From NCBI RefSeq assembly GCF_016908595.1, contig NZ_JAFBEC010000001.1, positions 310,001 through 374,000 on the forward strand: a stretch of DNA of 64,000 bases. Reading direction: 5' to 3'. Below are positions 45,069 through 53,420 of the stretch, piece after piece. Below the pieces are notes generated by a model. The model did no database searches and was not told where the DNA came from. It saw only the letters and a list, made by a program, of their open reading frames with translations. The DNA is from Geomicrobium sediminis. Its GTDB lineage: Bacteria > Bacillota > Bacilli > Bacillales > Marinococcaceae. Both the position numbers and the translations under genes were made by a program. Positions within the stretch are counted from its first letter, which is position 1. Every line of letters begins with the position of its first letter.

Positions 45069-46553
45069 TTATGGCAACGTGTAATAAAGCTGCGTGTAAT
45101 AAGGACGATTGTTACGTGATTCATCAAATGCAATTCCGACGCCTGTATGTGAATAGTTGCCAAGCAAAGCTTCCCGATGGCCATTTTGAGAATTCAACCA
45201 ACCCTCAATCGCATCTAATGGGCGGACCTGACCTCTAGCCAAGTTCTCCGCTGCCGAACGGTAATCTACGCCGTCGGCATCCATGCGATCAAACGGGCTA
45301 AGACCTTCACGGTTTGTGTGACTAAAATAATTATGCCTTGCCATATCTCGACTATGGTTTAAGGCAGTTTCTGATGCATCATCCAAACGCTCTAGTGAGT
45401 CTAAATCGTGAGATGCGCGTATGGCATTTGCAAGATAAACAATTTGAGTTTCATACGTACTACGGATTGCACCTGTTGCATCTGGATAGTATTGATCGTA
45501 AGCATTTTCTACTGCTTCATCAATAATAAACACACTAGAAACTTCATTATCATTGTGTGTATCATAATAAAACGTTACTAAATGATCGTTTACAGAGAAC
45601 AAGTCTTTATGTCCGTTGTCAATTCTATAACGCATACCGTCCTTAACAATTATCGATTCAGGACTTCCATATTGCTCACGTACGTCTGTTTTATTAGCTC
45701 CCTTGCTGATCTCACCACTTGCTCTCCAGCGCTCTTGAGGAGTTAACGCAGCAACGACGATCCCATCTTCAATTCCATATTGAATGTATTGATCCCAATC
45801 GTCGTGATATACATACCAACGGAACCCATACTCACTATCTAGGATTTCTTCAGGATCACCATGAAATCGTTGCACATCTTCTAGTGGATCACCGATACTA
45901 ATACCATCAAATGACCAGTCTCCACCATAAAACGTTTCATTGGTCGAAGACGATCGAAATTCCTCATTAAGAGCCCTTGCCATAAATATACTAAACTGAG
46001 CTCGACTAACATGTTCACTTGGACTATACGTGCCATCATTTTTACCTGTAGAAATATAATTGGTAACAACAGGGGCAATTTCTTCATATGCCCAATGCGA
46101 TTCATTTAAGTCTTTGAATTCAACAGAACGATCTGCTTCTAATTCAAAGGCTCTTGTCAACACTGCACTCATTTGAGCTCGAGTCAATGTTTCAGTTGGA
46201 CGAAATGTACCATCTGATCCACCAGTCATCACCCCAGCCTCGCCCACTCTTTGGATAGCATCATAGTTTTGATGGGATTCATCTAAATCATTATATTCTC
46301 GATACTCGGTAACATCGTCTAAATCCAAAGCCCGATCTAACATCACTGCTGTTTGAGACCTTGAAATGGTTTCTGTTGGACGAAATGTACCGTCAGAATA
46401 ACCTGTAATAATTCCTTCTTCAAGTATGTAATTAATCTCTTCATACGCCCAATGTGTACTTGTCACATCTGCGAAAGAGCTTGCTTCTGCTTCTACTAAC
46501 GGTGAAGTAAACACAATAGCTCCAATCATACTTATACCTATAAGCTTTTTCAC
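45069..46553 (-). CDS. S-layer-homology protein with CAP (SCP-like) domain
   Basis: This exported 494-residue protein has a signal peptide (about 1-24, ending EAEA) and three SLH repeats (about 27-78, 87-138, 147-197; WAYEEINYILEEGIITGYSD is typical). A CAP-associated region follows (about 210-350), then a C-terminal CAP domain (about 365-494) with SHTNREGLSPFDRM, SAAENLARG, NSQNGHREALLG and HTGVGIAF. SLH repeats bind pyruvylated wall polysaccharide made via CsaB. Start is GTG at 46553 with GGAGG nine nt upstream. CAP function in bacteria is not settled. Only the SLH part gives a firm location: the cell wall surface. Confidence 0.93.
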   Translation of the reverse strand: MKKLIGISMIGAIVFTSPLVEAEASSFADVTSTHWAYEEINYILEEGIITGYSDGTFRPTETISRSQTAVMLDRALDLDDVTEYREYNDLDESHQNYDAIQRVGEAGVMTGGSDGTFRPTETLTRAQMSAVLTRAFELEADRSVEFKDLNESHWAYEEIAPVVTNYISTGKNDGTYSPSEHVSRAQFSIFMARALNEEFRSSSTNETFYGGDWSFDGISIGDPLEDVQRFHGDPEEILDSEYGFRWYVYHDDWDQYIQYGIEDGIVVAALTPQERWRASGEISKGANKTDVREQYGSPESIIVKDGMRYRIDNGHKDLFSVNDHLVTFYYDTHNDNEVSSVFIIDEAVENAYDQYYPDATGAIRSTYETQIVYLANAIRASHDLDSLERLDDASETALNHSRDMARHNYFSHTNREGLSPFDRMDADGVDYRSAAENLARGQVRPLDAIEGWLNSQNGHREALLGNYSHTGVGIAFDESRNNRPYYTQLYYTLP

Positions 46554-46729
46554 TACATGACGCCTCCATTTCTTTCTTTCATAATAACAAATATTACTAG
46601 TTTTGAGGAAATGAAATGCTATTCGGTTATTAAAGGAACCTATTAAACGTGAAACTCTTAGTTATTTCCATAAAGCCTTACTAGAACTCATAAAAAGCGA
46701 ATTGGGATTATGATGAAGGATGCTTTCAT

Positions 46730-46766
46730 GAAAAATGGTATGACTCTTAAAGAGTCATACCATTTA
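46730..46766 (-). terminator. Terminator after the SH3-amidase gene
   Basis: AAATGGTATGACTC and GAGTCATACCATTT are perfect inverted copies around a five-base loop; the minus strand continues TTC. The rest of the 281-base gap shows nothing else clear. Confidence 0.88.
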
Positions 46767-46834
46767 CTAACGATACATTCACTATTTATCTGCTTACTAA
46801 AAAGTATTCTCACAGATTTCTTACTCGCTTTAAA

Positions 46835-48877
46835 TTAACGATAGAAATCCAAAACCCCTTGGTAAAGTGCTTCTCCAGCTCGTGCTGGGTATCCTGGTTG
46901 ACGCATAATACTAGCATCTCCTGCATTCGTCACAAAACCAAGTTCAATTAATGAGGCAGTCATGTTCGTATTTCTTAACACTGAGAAGTTTGCTGGATCA
47001 ACTCGACGATGCACCATCCCAGTATCACGAACAAGACGGTTCTGAAGAGCGGTAGCTAACCTCCGACTATCAGGCCCATCATTTGGATGATAAAACGTCT
47101 CTGCACCTCTCGCAGTTGCTGCTGGGAATGCGTTTGCATGGACGCTAATAAAGAGATCTGCGCTAGCCCGGTTAGCAATGCGCGCACGTTCTACTAATTC
47201 AATGAACGTATCATTAGATCTTGTCATAATGACATTTGCACCGCCACGCTCCAAGCGATTCGCAAGCTCTCTTGATACTTGTAGGTTAATCGTTTTTTCA
47301 ACTAAACCGTTGCCAGTTGCACCAGAATCGCGACCACCATGACCTGCATCCACGACAATTGTTCTTCCTGCAAGAGGGCCACTACCGGTTGAACCAATTG
47401 CTAAGTGTTCAACACTCGTGTAGCCTTCTCCACCAGAGAATGAAATTTTAACCCAAGGACCACCGTTCACATATTCATAGATTTGCACTTGAGTACCCCG
47501 TGGTAATCTGTGAATAACATTATGACTCGCTCCAGGTCCACTTCGGACAACAAGGTTATGATGAGTAACGCTAGCCGATTCAATCGCTTCTCCAACTTGA
47601 GTAACGTTTAGGTGATCCGCATGTGTAAATGCAACTTGACCGTCATAGACAATCTTCACCCACGGTCCACCATTAACAAATTCATAAATTTCAACAACAT
47701 TACCATTTACTAAGTGGCCAAGTGATTGCGCTGAACCGCTTGGCGTTACTCGAACTGCCAATCTTGAGCTTGTGTTTACAACACCTTTAGCTACAATTTC
47801 ACCAAGTTCTTCGACGGGATCTGGAATCTGTTCGGGAGGTTCTGGGCTAGTAGGTGGCTCTTCACTACCTTGAATTCTTAAATAATCGCGATGCGTGTAA
47901 GCCAATCCACCTTTATATGTAATCTTAACCCAAGAACCACTACCCACTCGCTCATGTATGAGTACTGAATCTCCCCGTGTTAATGTGCCGATTCGTTCTG
48001 ATGATCCACTTGGACTTATTCGTACAGCCAAATTATTATGATTTACTGTTCCTCGTTCAACAATCGGCAATGAAGAATCAGCAACATCAAGAAATGTTAA
48101 GTAGTTACTATGGGTATAAGCGTCAACGTTGTTAAACTTCACTTTCACCCAAGGTCCACCATTCACTTCTCCATATACTTCTAATGCATCACCAGTTGTC
48201 GCTCCTCCAAGTCGACTTGAAGAGCCACTTGCTAAACTACGAATCGCTAAGTTATGATGAGTCACTATCCCAATTGATGTAATGCGATTAAGCTCTGGAC
48301 CCTCATTTTCTGGAGGAGGAGTGGAGCTCGCCTCTTCAATTTGAAGATGATCGAGATGAGTGTACGCAACACCATTGTTATAAATGACCAAGACCCAGCG
48401 AGAGTTCTCTTGATATTCTAAAATTTCTACTTCTGTACCCGAAGTCAGTCGCCCAAGTATTGTAGCACTTCCACTTGGTTGGTCACGCACTACTAGTGTA
48501 TTCGCTGTTACAATTGCACGATCAATTACTTCTTTACTATCATCTTCTGGCACAAGGCTCGTCTTATTCGTTATGTAACTACTATGTACAAACCCTGTAC
48601 CGTTACTCATTTCTACTTCATACCACTCACCTTGGTTATGAACATTTACAACTGTAACTGTCGCCCCATTTCGGAGTTGGCCAACTCGATCGAACGTTGT
48701 GCCAGGACCCGATCGAACGTTCAGAGCTGAAGCAACAGCTACCGTTCCTTCAAAAGGCACATCTAAAGTAGCAGCTTCAACCGTTTCCGGTTGGAAAATT
48801 GAACCTTTCGTCAAGTCAAACCATGGAGCGCATAGAACGACTGCCACTAGAGCAAAAAGCATGATACTTCTACGCAT
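46835..48877 (-). CDS. Six-SH3 N-acetylmuramoyl-L-alanine amidase (Amidase_3)
   Basis: This 680-residue secreted wall hydrolase cleaves the amide between muramic acid and L-alanine. A signal peptide (about 1-35) is followed by six bacterial SH3 repeats (from about 40 to 500, each with an LNVRSGPG-like core and GPWVKI strand) and a C-terminal Amidase_3 domain (about 505-680). The zinc ligands are His in DAGHGG, Glu in GLVEKTINL and His in SVHANAF, and the catalytic Glu is in SLIELGFV. ATG at 48877 has AAAGGAG 11 nt upstream; the TTG three codons earlier is too close. Transcribed toward the SLH-CAP gene, with a terminator between. Confidence 0.94.
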   Translation of the reverse strand: MRRSIMLFALVAVVLCAPWFDLTKGSIFQPETVEAATLDVPFEGTVAVASALNVRSGPGTTFDRVGQLRNGATVTVVNVHNQGEWYEVEMSNGTGFVHSSYITNKTSLVPEDDSKEVIDRAIVTANTLVVRDQPSGSATILGRLTSGTEVEILEYQENSRWVLVIYNNGVAYTHLDHLQIEEASSTPPPENEGPELNRITSIGIVTHHNLAIRSLASGSSSRLGGATTGDALEVYGEVNGGPWVKVKFNNVDAYTHSNYLTFLDVADSSLPIVERGTVNHNNLAVRISPSGSSERIGTLTRGDSVLIHERVGSGSWVKITYKGGLAYTHRDYLRIQGSEEPPTSPEPPEQIPDPVEELGEIVAKGVVNTSSRLAVRVTPSGSAQSLGHLVNGNVVEIYEFVNGGPWVKIVYDGQVAFTHADHLNVTQVGEAIESASVTHHNLVVRSGPGASHNVIHRLPRGTQVQIYEYVNGGPWVKISFSGGEGYTSVEHLAIGSTGSGPLAGRTIVVDAGHGGRDSGATGNGLVEKTINLQVSRELANRLERGGANVIMTRSNDTFIELVERARIANRASADLFISVHANAFPAATARGAETFYHPNDGPDSRRLATALQNRLVRDTGMVHRRVDPANFSVLRNTNMTASLIELGFVTNAGDASIMRQPGYPARAGEALYQGVLDFYR

Positions 48878-49199
48878 TTGTGCCAAAACTCCTTTTGTTT
48901 ATGTAATTATACCTAATCTTCCCTCCTCCGTATTTCCTAGTTAAATATGCTCGCATTATAGCATATCATGGAAAAGATTGTCATAGAGTAACAGTTATAT
49001 TACAAAAAAATAGAGTAGGAACCATCAATATTATTAATTCGATGAAACTCGATATGACAAATAACGTCAAATTCATTGTCAGAACTTTAAAGATCTTTTG
49101 AATGACCTTTTCTTTTCTATGTAATTCTTATACACTAAATTAGATGTAGAAAACTAGATTTACCTCCGTGTAGACCTTATGAAATTAAAGGAGATTATG
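48878..49199. other. 322-base divergent intergenic region
   Basis: This gap separates the minus-strand amidase from the plus-strand TPR lipoprotein-secA2 unit. It contains the amidase promoter given in the next entry. For the plus strand, an AT-rich stretch around 49100-49140 (TTGAAT and TATACA elements) may hold the promoter of the secA2 unit. No small gene is convincing. Confidence 0.5.
48955..48984 (-). promoter_or_regulatory. Sigma-A-type promoter of the SH3-amidase gene
   Basis: Minus strand ATGACA (48984-48979), 18 nt, perfect TATAAT (48960-48955), about 78 nt upstream of the start codon. Confidence 0.65.
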
Positions 49200-50015
49200 A
49201 TGAATAAATGTATTCCGATTTTCCTCTCATCGATACTATTTCTTACTGGTTGTTCAACGATGGGAATGGAACGTCACCTCGCTGATGAGCGGGAAGTAGA
49301 CCTTGAAAAGTTCGGATATGAAGAAGACGATGACTTCACTTTAAATGAGTCTGTCATGTACAACATGTCTGACTTAACCCGTCTTGATCAACTATCAACT
49401 AGCCATATCTCAAGCATTATTGCTGACGACCTAGATGCTGGTCATTATAATGAATGGATCGTTTTCTTTAGAGATTGGGTGGATGAAGAGCCCGAAGAGG
49501 CTGCGCCTTTTACAAACTTATATTACGATGCTCTGCTTGCACACATCGAAAGTCCTTTCCCGAACTCTGAGGAATTAGTTACCGATGCCATTCAAACCTT
49601 TTCTGAGCAATACGAATCAGATCCTTTAGATCACACACGTACCTTAAGATATGCACGAGCACTAATGGAATCTGGACGTGACATTGAACGTGGAGCAGAA
49701 ATGATTTTTGAATGGGCAGAAACTGCTAACGATGAGGAATTAGGGAGTGACGGGTTCTTTACGATTGCAAGAGCACACCACAACGTTGGAAACTACGAAG
49801 AAAGCATTGAAATTTATGATCAACTAACGACGCTTTCTCCAGATGATGCGTCAATTTATTATCTACAGAGCCAAGCCTATCGAGAAATGGGCGATGATGA
49901 ACGTGCACAAGATGCGATGGAAATGGCATTTGCTCCGTCTAGAAGCCTCATTACTAATTTCGGGGACGATACACTAAATTTTTATCAACAATTCCTAGAG
50001 GAAAGTGTTGACTAA
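49200..50015 (+). CDS. TPR-containing lipoprotein directly upstream of secA2
   Basis: This 271-residue lipoprotein has signal peptide MNKCIPIFLSSILFL with lipobox LTGC and an acidic N-terminal region. Helical TPR-like repeats occupy the C-terminal half (about 175-255; FFTIARAHHNVGNYEESIEI and YLQSQAYREMGDDERAQDAM). The ATG at 49200 sits six nt after AAAGGAG; two upstream ATGs in frame are also possible. It precedes secA2 by 52 nt with no terminator, so they probably form one operon. I know no named family. An outer-face helper of SecA2-dependent export is a contextual guess. Confidence 0.8.
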   Translation: MNKCIPIFLSSILFLTGCSTMGMERHLADEREVDLEKFGYEEDDDFTLNESVMYNMSDLTRLDQLSTSHISSIIADDLDAGHYNEWIVFFRDWVDEEPEEAAPFTNLYYDALLAHIESPFPNSEELVTDAIQTFSEQYESDPLDHTRTLRYARALMESGRDIERGAEMIFEWAETANDEELGSDGFFTIARAHHNVGNYEESIEIYDQLTTLSPDDASIYYLQSQAYREMGDDERAQDAMEMAFAPSRSLITNFGDDTLNFYQQFLEESVD

Positions 50016-50067
50016 TTTCCCGAACTCTTACTTTGTCTGATCGGAAATAATGAGGAGGATGCATAAG

Positions 50068-52446
50068 ATGTTTTCAGCTGTTAAGAAGTTCATTCCAGAC
50101 CACCAGCAAAAACAAATTAAAAAGTTTGAGAAAATCACTCAAACTGTTAACGAGTTAGAATCAAGTTATCAGAACTATACAGACGAACAGTTGCAAGAAG
50201 TAACAAGCCATTTAAAAGAACGAGTCCAAAACGGAGAAAGTCTTGAAGCAATCACACCAGAAGCATTTGCTGCTGTAAGAGAAGCCGCAACTCGAATACT
50301 TGGCATGCGACTATACGATGTCCAATTATTTGGCGGGCTAGCAATAAGTCAAGGCGACGTTGCTGAAATGGGAACTGGTGAGGGAAAAACTCTTGTTGCT
50401 TCTTTACCAAGTTACTTGAGAGCGCTTGAAGGCAAGGGTGTACATGTCATTACCGTTAATGATTACTTAGCCAAACGCGACTTTGAAACAATCGGTAAAG
50501 TCCATGAATTTCTAGGACTTACTGTTGGATTGAATCATTCTCAATTGTCTCCAGAAGACAAAGCGAAAGCTTATCAAGCTGATATTACATATGGTGTAGG
50601 TAATGAATTTGGTTTTGATTATCTTAGAGACAACATGGCAACAACCCATGCTGAGCGAGTTCAAAGACCATTCCATTTCGCAATTATTGATGAAATCGAT
50701 TCTGTATTAATTGATGAGGCAAAAACCCCTCTCGTTATCGCAGGTAAAACGACCGTTCACCCTAATTTATACTATGTTTGCGCACGAATGGCTCGTTCAT
50801 TTCAAGAAGACAAAGATTACACCTTTGATCGAATTGCACGATCAGTTAATTTAACTGATAAAGGAATTACAAAAGTGGAACGTGCATTTGGCATCGACAA
50901 TTTATATGATTTAGACCATCATGTTCTCCATCACTTTGTTCTCCAAGCTCTTCGTGCCAAAGCGATGTTTCATAAAGATGTTGATTATATCGTCGATGAA
51001 GACACGATTAAACTCGTCGACATGTTCACCGGTCGAATTATGGAAGGACGAAGCTTAGGGGAAGGCTTGCACCAAGCTATTGAGGCAAAAGAAGATTTAG
51101 AGATTACGCAAGAAAATAAAACTCAAGCAACCATTACTGTACAAAACTATTTCCGTATGTATCCGACGCTTTCAGGAATGACTGGTACGGCTAAAACTGA
51201 AGAAGAAGAGTTGCAGCAACTTTATGGAATGGATGTTATACAAATTCCATCTAATAAAGAGCGAATTCGAGTTGATCATGGCGACATCATTTTCCTAACT
51301 AGCGCTGGGAAATATTCTGCAGTTGCTAAAAAAGTTAAATCATTGCATGCAAAAGGGCAGCCTGTAATTGTAGGGACAAGCTCAATCATTCAGTCAGAGA
51401 CAGTGGCTTCTTACTTGGACGAGGTCGAAGTGCCTTACGAGTTATTAAATGCGAAAAGTGTCGAAAACGAAGTACAATTAATTTCTCTTGCAGGTCAAAA
51501 AGGGCAAGTAACGATTGCAACGAACATGGCTGGTCGTGGAACTGATATTATGTTGGGAGAAAGCGTAGCCGAACTCGGTGGACTTTTCATCCTTGGCACA
51601 GAACGACATGAAAGCCGTCGTATTGATAACCAATTAAAGGGACGTGCAGGCAGACAAGGAGACCCTGGTGAAACACAGTTTTATATCTCCTTAGAAGATG
51701 ACATGGTGCAACGTTTTGCTCGAGAAGACATTGAAGAATTAAGCCCTAAGTTGAGTGTAGACAATGATGGAGTCATTTCCAATGAAGAAGCTAAAATACT
51801 CATTGATAAGTCGCAAGACATGAGTGAACAAGGGAACTTCTCGATTCGAGAGTATAACTTAAAATTGGATAATGTCATTTACGATCAACGTAAAGTGGTC
51901 TATGAGTGGCGTGATAAAGTGATTACTTCAGAAGATCCACTGTCATTGTGGATCGAGAGTTTAACGTCTTCATCTAAACATCTTGTAGACGAACACACTT
52001 CTCAAGATGAAGTTCCAGAAAACTGGGATTTGGATCAACTAAAAGAAACGTTAACGATGTTGATTCCTACGCTATCTAATTATGAAATTAAAAACATCGA
52101 AGAAGCTAAAGATCTACAAGATATTCGCTTGCGTGCTCTCAATGATTATTTAGTACTTTTAGAACCACTACATGAGAAAAGTGGCGTTCAGGCTCAAGCT
52201 CGTAAAGTACTGCTAAATGTTATCGACTCATATTGGTTAAAGCAACTTGAAGATATGGCTAAATTAAAAGAAGGAATTAATTTACGATCGTATGGTCAAG
52301 AAGATCCGTTACGAACTTACAATAAAGAAGGTTACGAGCTTTTCACTCAAATGTATAGCAGCATTGAACACGATGCCACAACGTATTTAGCTCGTATATT
52401 ACGACCACTTACACAAGTGACTAAAGGGGTGAAGAATCATGCGTAA
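50068..52446 (+). CDS. secA2: Accessory secretion ATPase SecA2 (Bacillus S-layer type)
   Basis: SecA2 is a second SecA that exports a restricted set of proteins; in B. anthracis it is needed with SlaP for S-layer protein secretion. The 792-residue protein keeps Walker A MGTGEGKT (about 100), DEIDSVLIDEAK, and QLKGRAGRQGD, but lacks the C-terminal CxCxSG zinc tail of the housekeeping SecA at 19.3 kb. ATG at 50068 follows AGGAGG at nine nt; the ATGs upstream overlap that site. Its end overlaps the next gene by 8 nt. Confidence 0.95.
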   Translation: MFSAVKKFIPDHQQKQIKKFEKITQTVNELESSYQNYTDEQLQEVTSHLKERVQNGESLEAITPEAFAAVREAATRILGMRLYDVQLFGGLAISQGDVAEMGTGEGKTLVASLPSYLRALEGKGVHVITVNDYLAKRDFETIGKVHEFLGLTVGLNHSQLSPEDKAKAYQADITYGVGNEFGFDYLRDNMATTHAERVQRPFHFAIIDEIDSVLIDEAKTPLVIAGKTTVHPNLYYVCARMARSFQEDKDYTFDRIARSVNLTDKGITKVERAFGIDNLYDLDHHVLHHFVLQALRAKAMFHKDVDYIVDEDTIKLVDMFTGRIMEGRSLGEGLHQAIEAKEDLEITQENKTQATITVQNYFRMYPTLSGMTGTAKTEEEELQQLYGMDVIQIPSNKERIRVDHGDIIFLTSAGKYSAVAKKVKSLHAKGQPVIVGTSSIIQSETVASYLDEVEVPYELLNAKSVENEVQLISLAGQKGQVTIATNMAGRGTDIMLGESVAELGGLFILGTERHESRRIDNQLKGRAGRQGDPGETQFYISLEDDMVQRFAREDIEELSPKLSVDNDGVISNEEAKILIDKSQDMSEQGNFSIREYNLKLDNVIYDQRKVVYEWRDKVITSEDPLSLWIESLTSSSKHLVDEHTSQDEVPENWDLDQLKETLTMLIPTLSNYEIKNIEEAKDLQDIRLRALNDYLVLLEPLHEKSGVQAQARKVLLNVIDSYWLKQLEDMAKLKEGINLRSYGQEDPLRTYNKEGYELFTQMYSSIEHDATTYLARILRPLTQVTKGVKNHA

Positions 52447-53356
52447 CTTTTTTTCAAAGAAAGATACGAAGATGCAGTTAGAAGGACATGAAGCTCCAGT
52501 TTCTTCACAGGAGCTTCTAAACGATGAGTCCGCTCAAAGCGATTCAACAAATGAAATAGAAACGGAACTTTCGATCCATCCTGATTGGACATTACCAGCC
52601 GAAGATATTTATTCGTTTCAATTTCTAAATATTGAATGCTCACCACTTCTACCAAATCAATTATCAATCGCTGGAATTAAGATTGAAGAGCGTGAGGATG
52701 AAGTTGGTGGTTTGGATGCAACTGTATTTATACGCCATAGCATAAATAAATCCATCGAACTAAAAGAAACAACTCTGGTGCTCATCGATCACCAAGGTCA
52801 AGTCATTGGTAGAAAACAGCTCAATTTAAAAGAAGTTGGCAATTTACCTCCTAATAGTAGTCGCCCTTGGGTTATTACATTTACGCAAGAAGAATTGAGC
52901 ATCGTTGAGAAGCCGGAGAACGGTTGGAAAATTGCATTTCAATTAAAACCATCTCAACGTAAACACTCTCTTGACCTCGATGAAAAATGGCAAAAAACCT
53001 TACCAGATAAAGATATTGCGGACTTAAAATCACTTGTAGACCGTCTTGAACGTCCAAAAGTAACTGAAGTAAATTTATTAGGGTTAAAAGCTGCTAAAAG
53101 AGATAGTGGTGACATCCAACTCATTATCTTAATTCGTAACGGTTCTGAGAAAACTGTTAACCTTGAAAAAGTTCCCCTCGTATTAGAAGATGCTGACGGC
53201 GATGTACTTGCTAAAGCCGCTTTTACTCCTAAAGATTTAAAAGTAAAAGCCAATACGAGCAAACCATGGGTATTTATTTTTCCAAAGAGCATGCTAAAGA
53301 AGGAAACCTACTCCTTAGATAAATGGAAAGTATATATGCCACAAAAACAATCGTAA
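52439..53356 (+). CDS. slaP: Accessory Sec system S-layer assembly protein (SlaP-like)
   Basis: This 305-residue cytosolic protein has no signal peptide or membrane segment. It contains two related domains: about 75-165 (LSIAGIKIEEREDEVGGLDA through SSRPWVITF) and about 208-295 (VNLLGLKAAKRDSGDIQLII through TSKPWVFIF). Both end in a PPNSSRPWV or ANTSKPWV type motif, matching the duplicated-domain family found beside secA2 in Bacillus. In B. anthracis SlaP aids secretion of S-layer proteins with SecA2. Its ATG lies inside the secA2 stop region, so synthesis is coupled. Its substrate here is probably SLH-type proteins. Confidence 0.9.
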   Translation: MRNFFSKKDTKMQLEGHEAPVSSQELLNDESAQSDSTNEIETELSIHPDWTLPAEDIYSFQFLNIECSPLLPNQLSIAGIKIEEREDEVGGLDATVFIRHSINKSIELKETTLVLIDHQGQVIGRKQLNLKEVGNLPPNSSRPWVITFTQEELSIVEKPENGWKIAFQLKPSQRKHSLDLDEKWQKTLPDKDIADLKSLVDRLERPKVTEVNLLGLKAAKRDSGDIQLIILIRNGSEKTVNLEKVPLVLEDADGDVLAKAAFTPKDLKVKANTSKPWVFIFPKSMLKKETYSLDKWKVYMPQKQS

Positions 53357-53360
53357 TGAA

Positions 53361-53395
53361 AGAAGGCTGATGGAAGGAAGATTCCGCAGCCTTCT
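53361..53395 (+). terminator. Hairpin between slaP and the second CotH-LRR gene
   Basis: AGAAGGCTG (53361-53369) pairs with CAGCCTTCT (53387-53395), with an inner GGAA/TTCC pair. Only TTCACAG follows, so termination may be partial and some read-through into the CotH-LRR gene is likely. Confidence 0.5.
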
Positions 53396-53420
53396 TCACA
53401 GTGTTTAGGAGGTAACTAAT

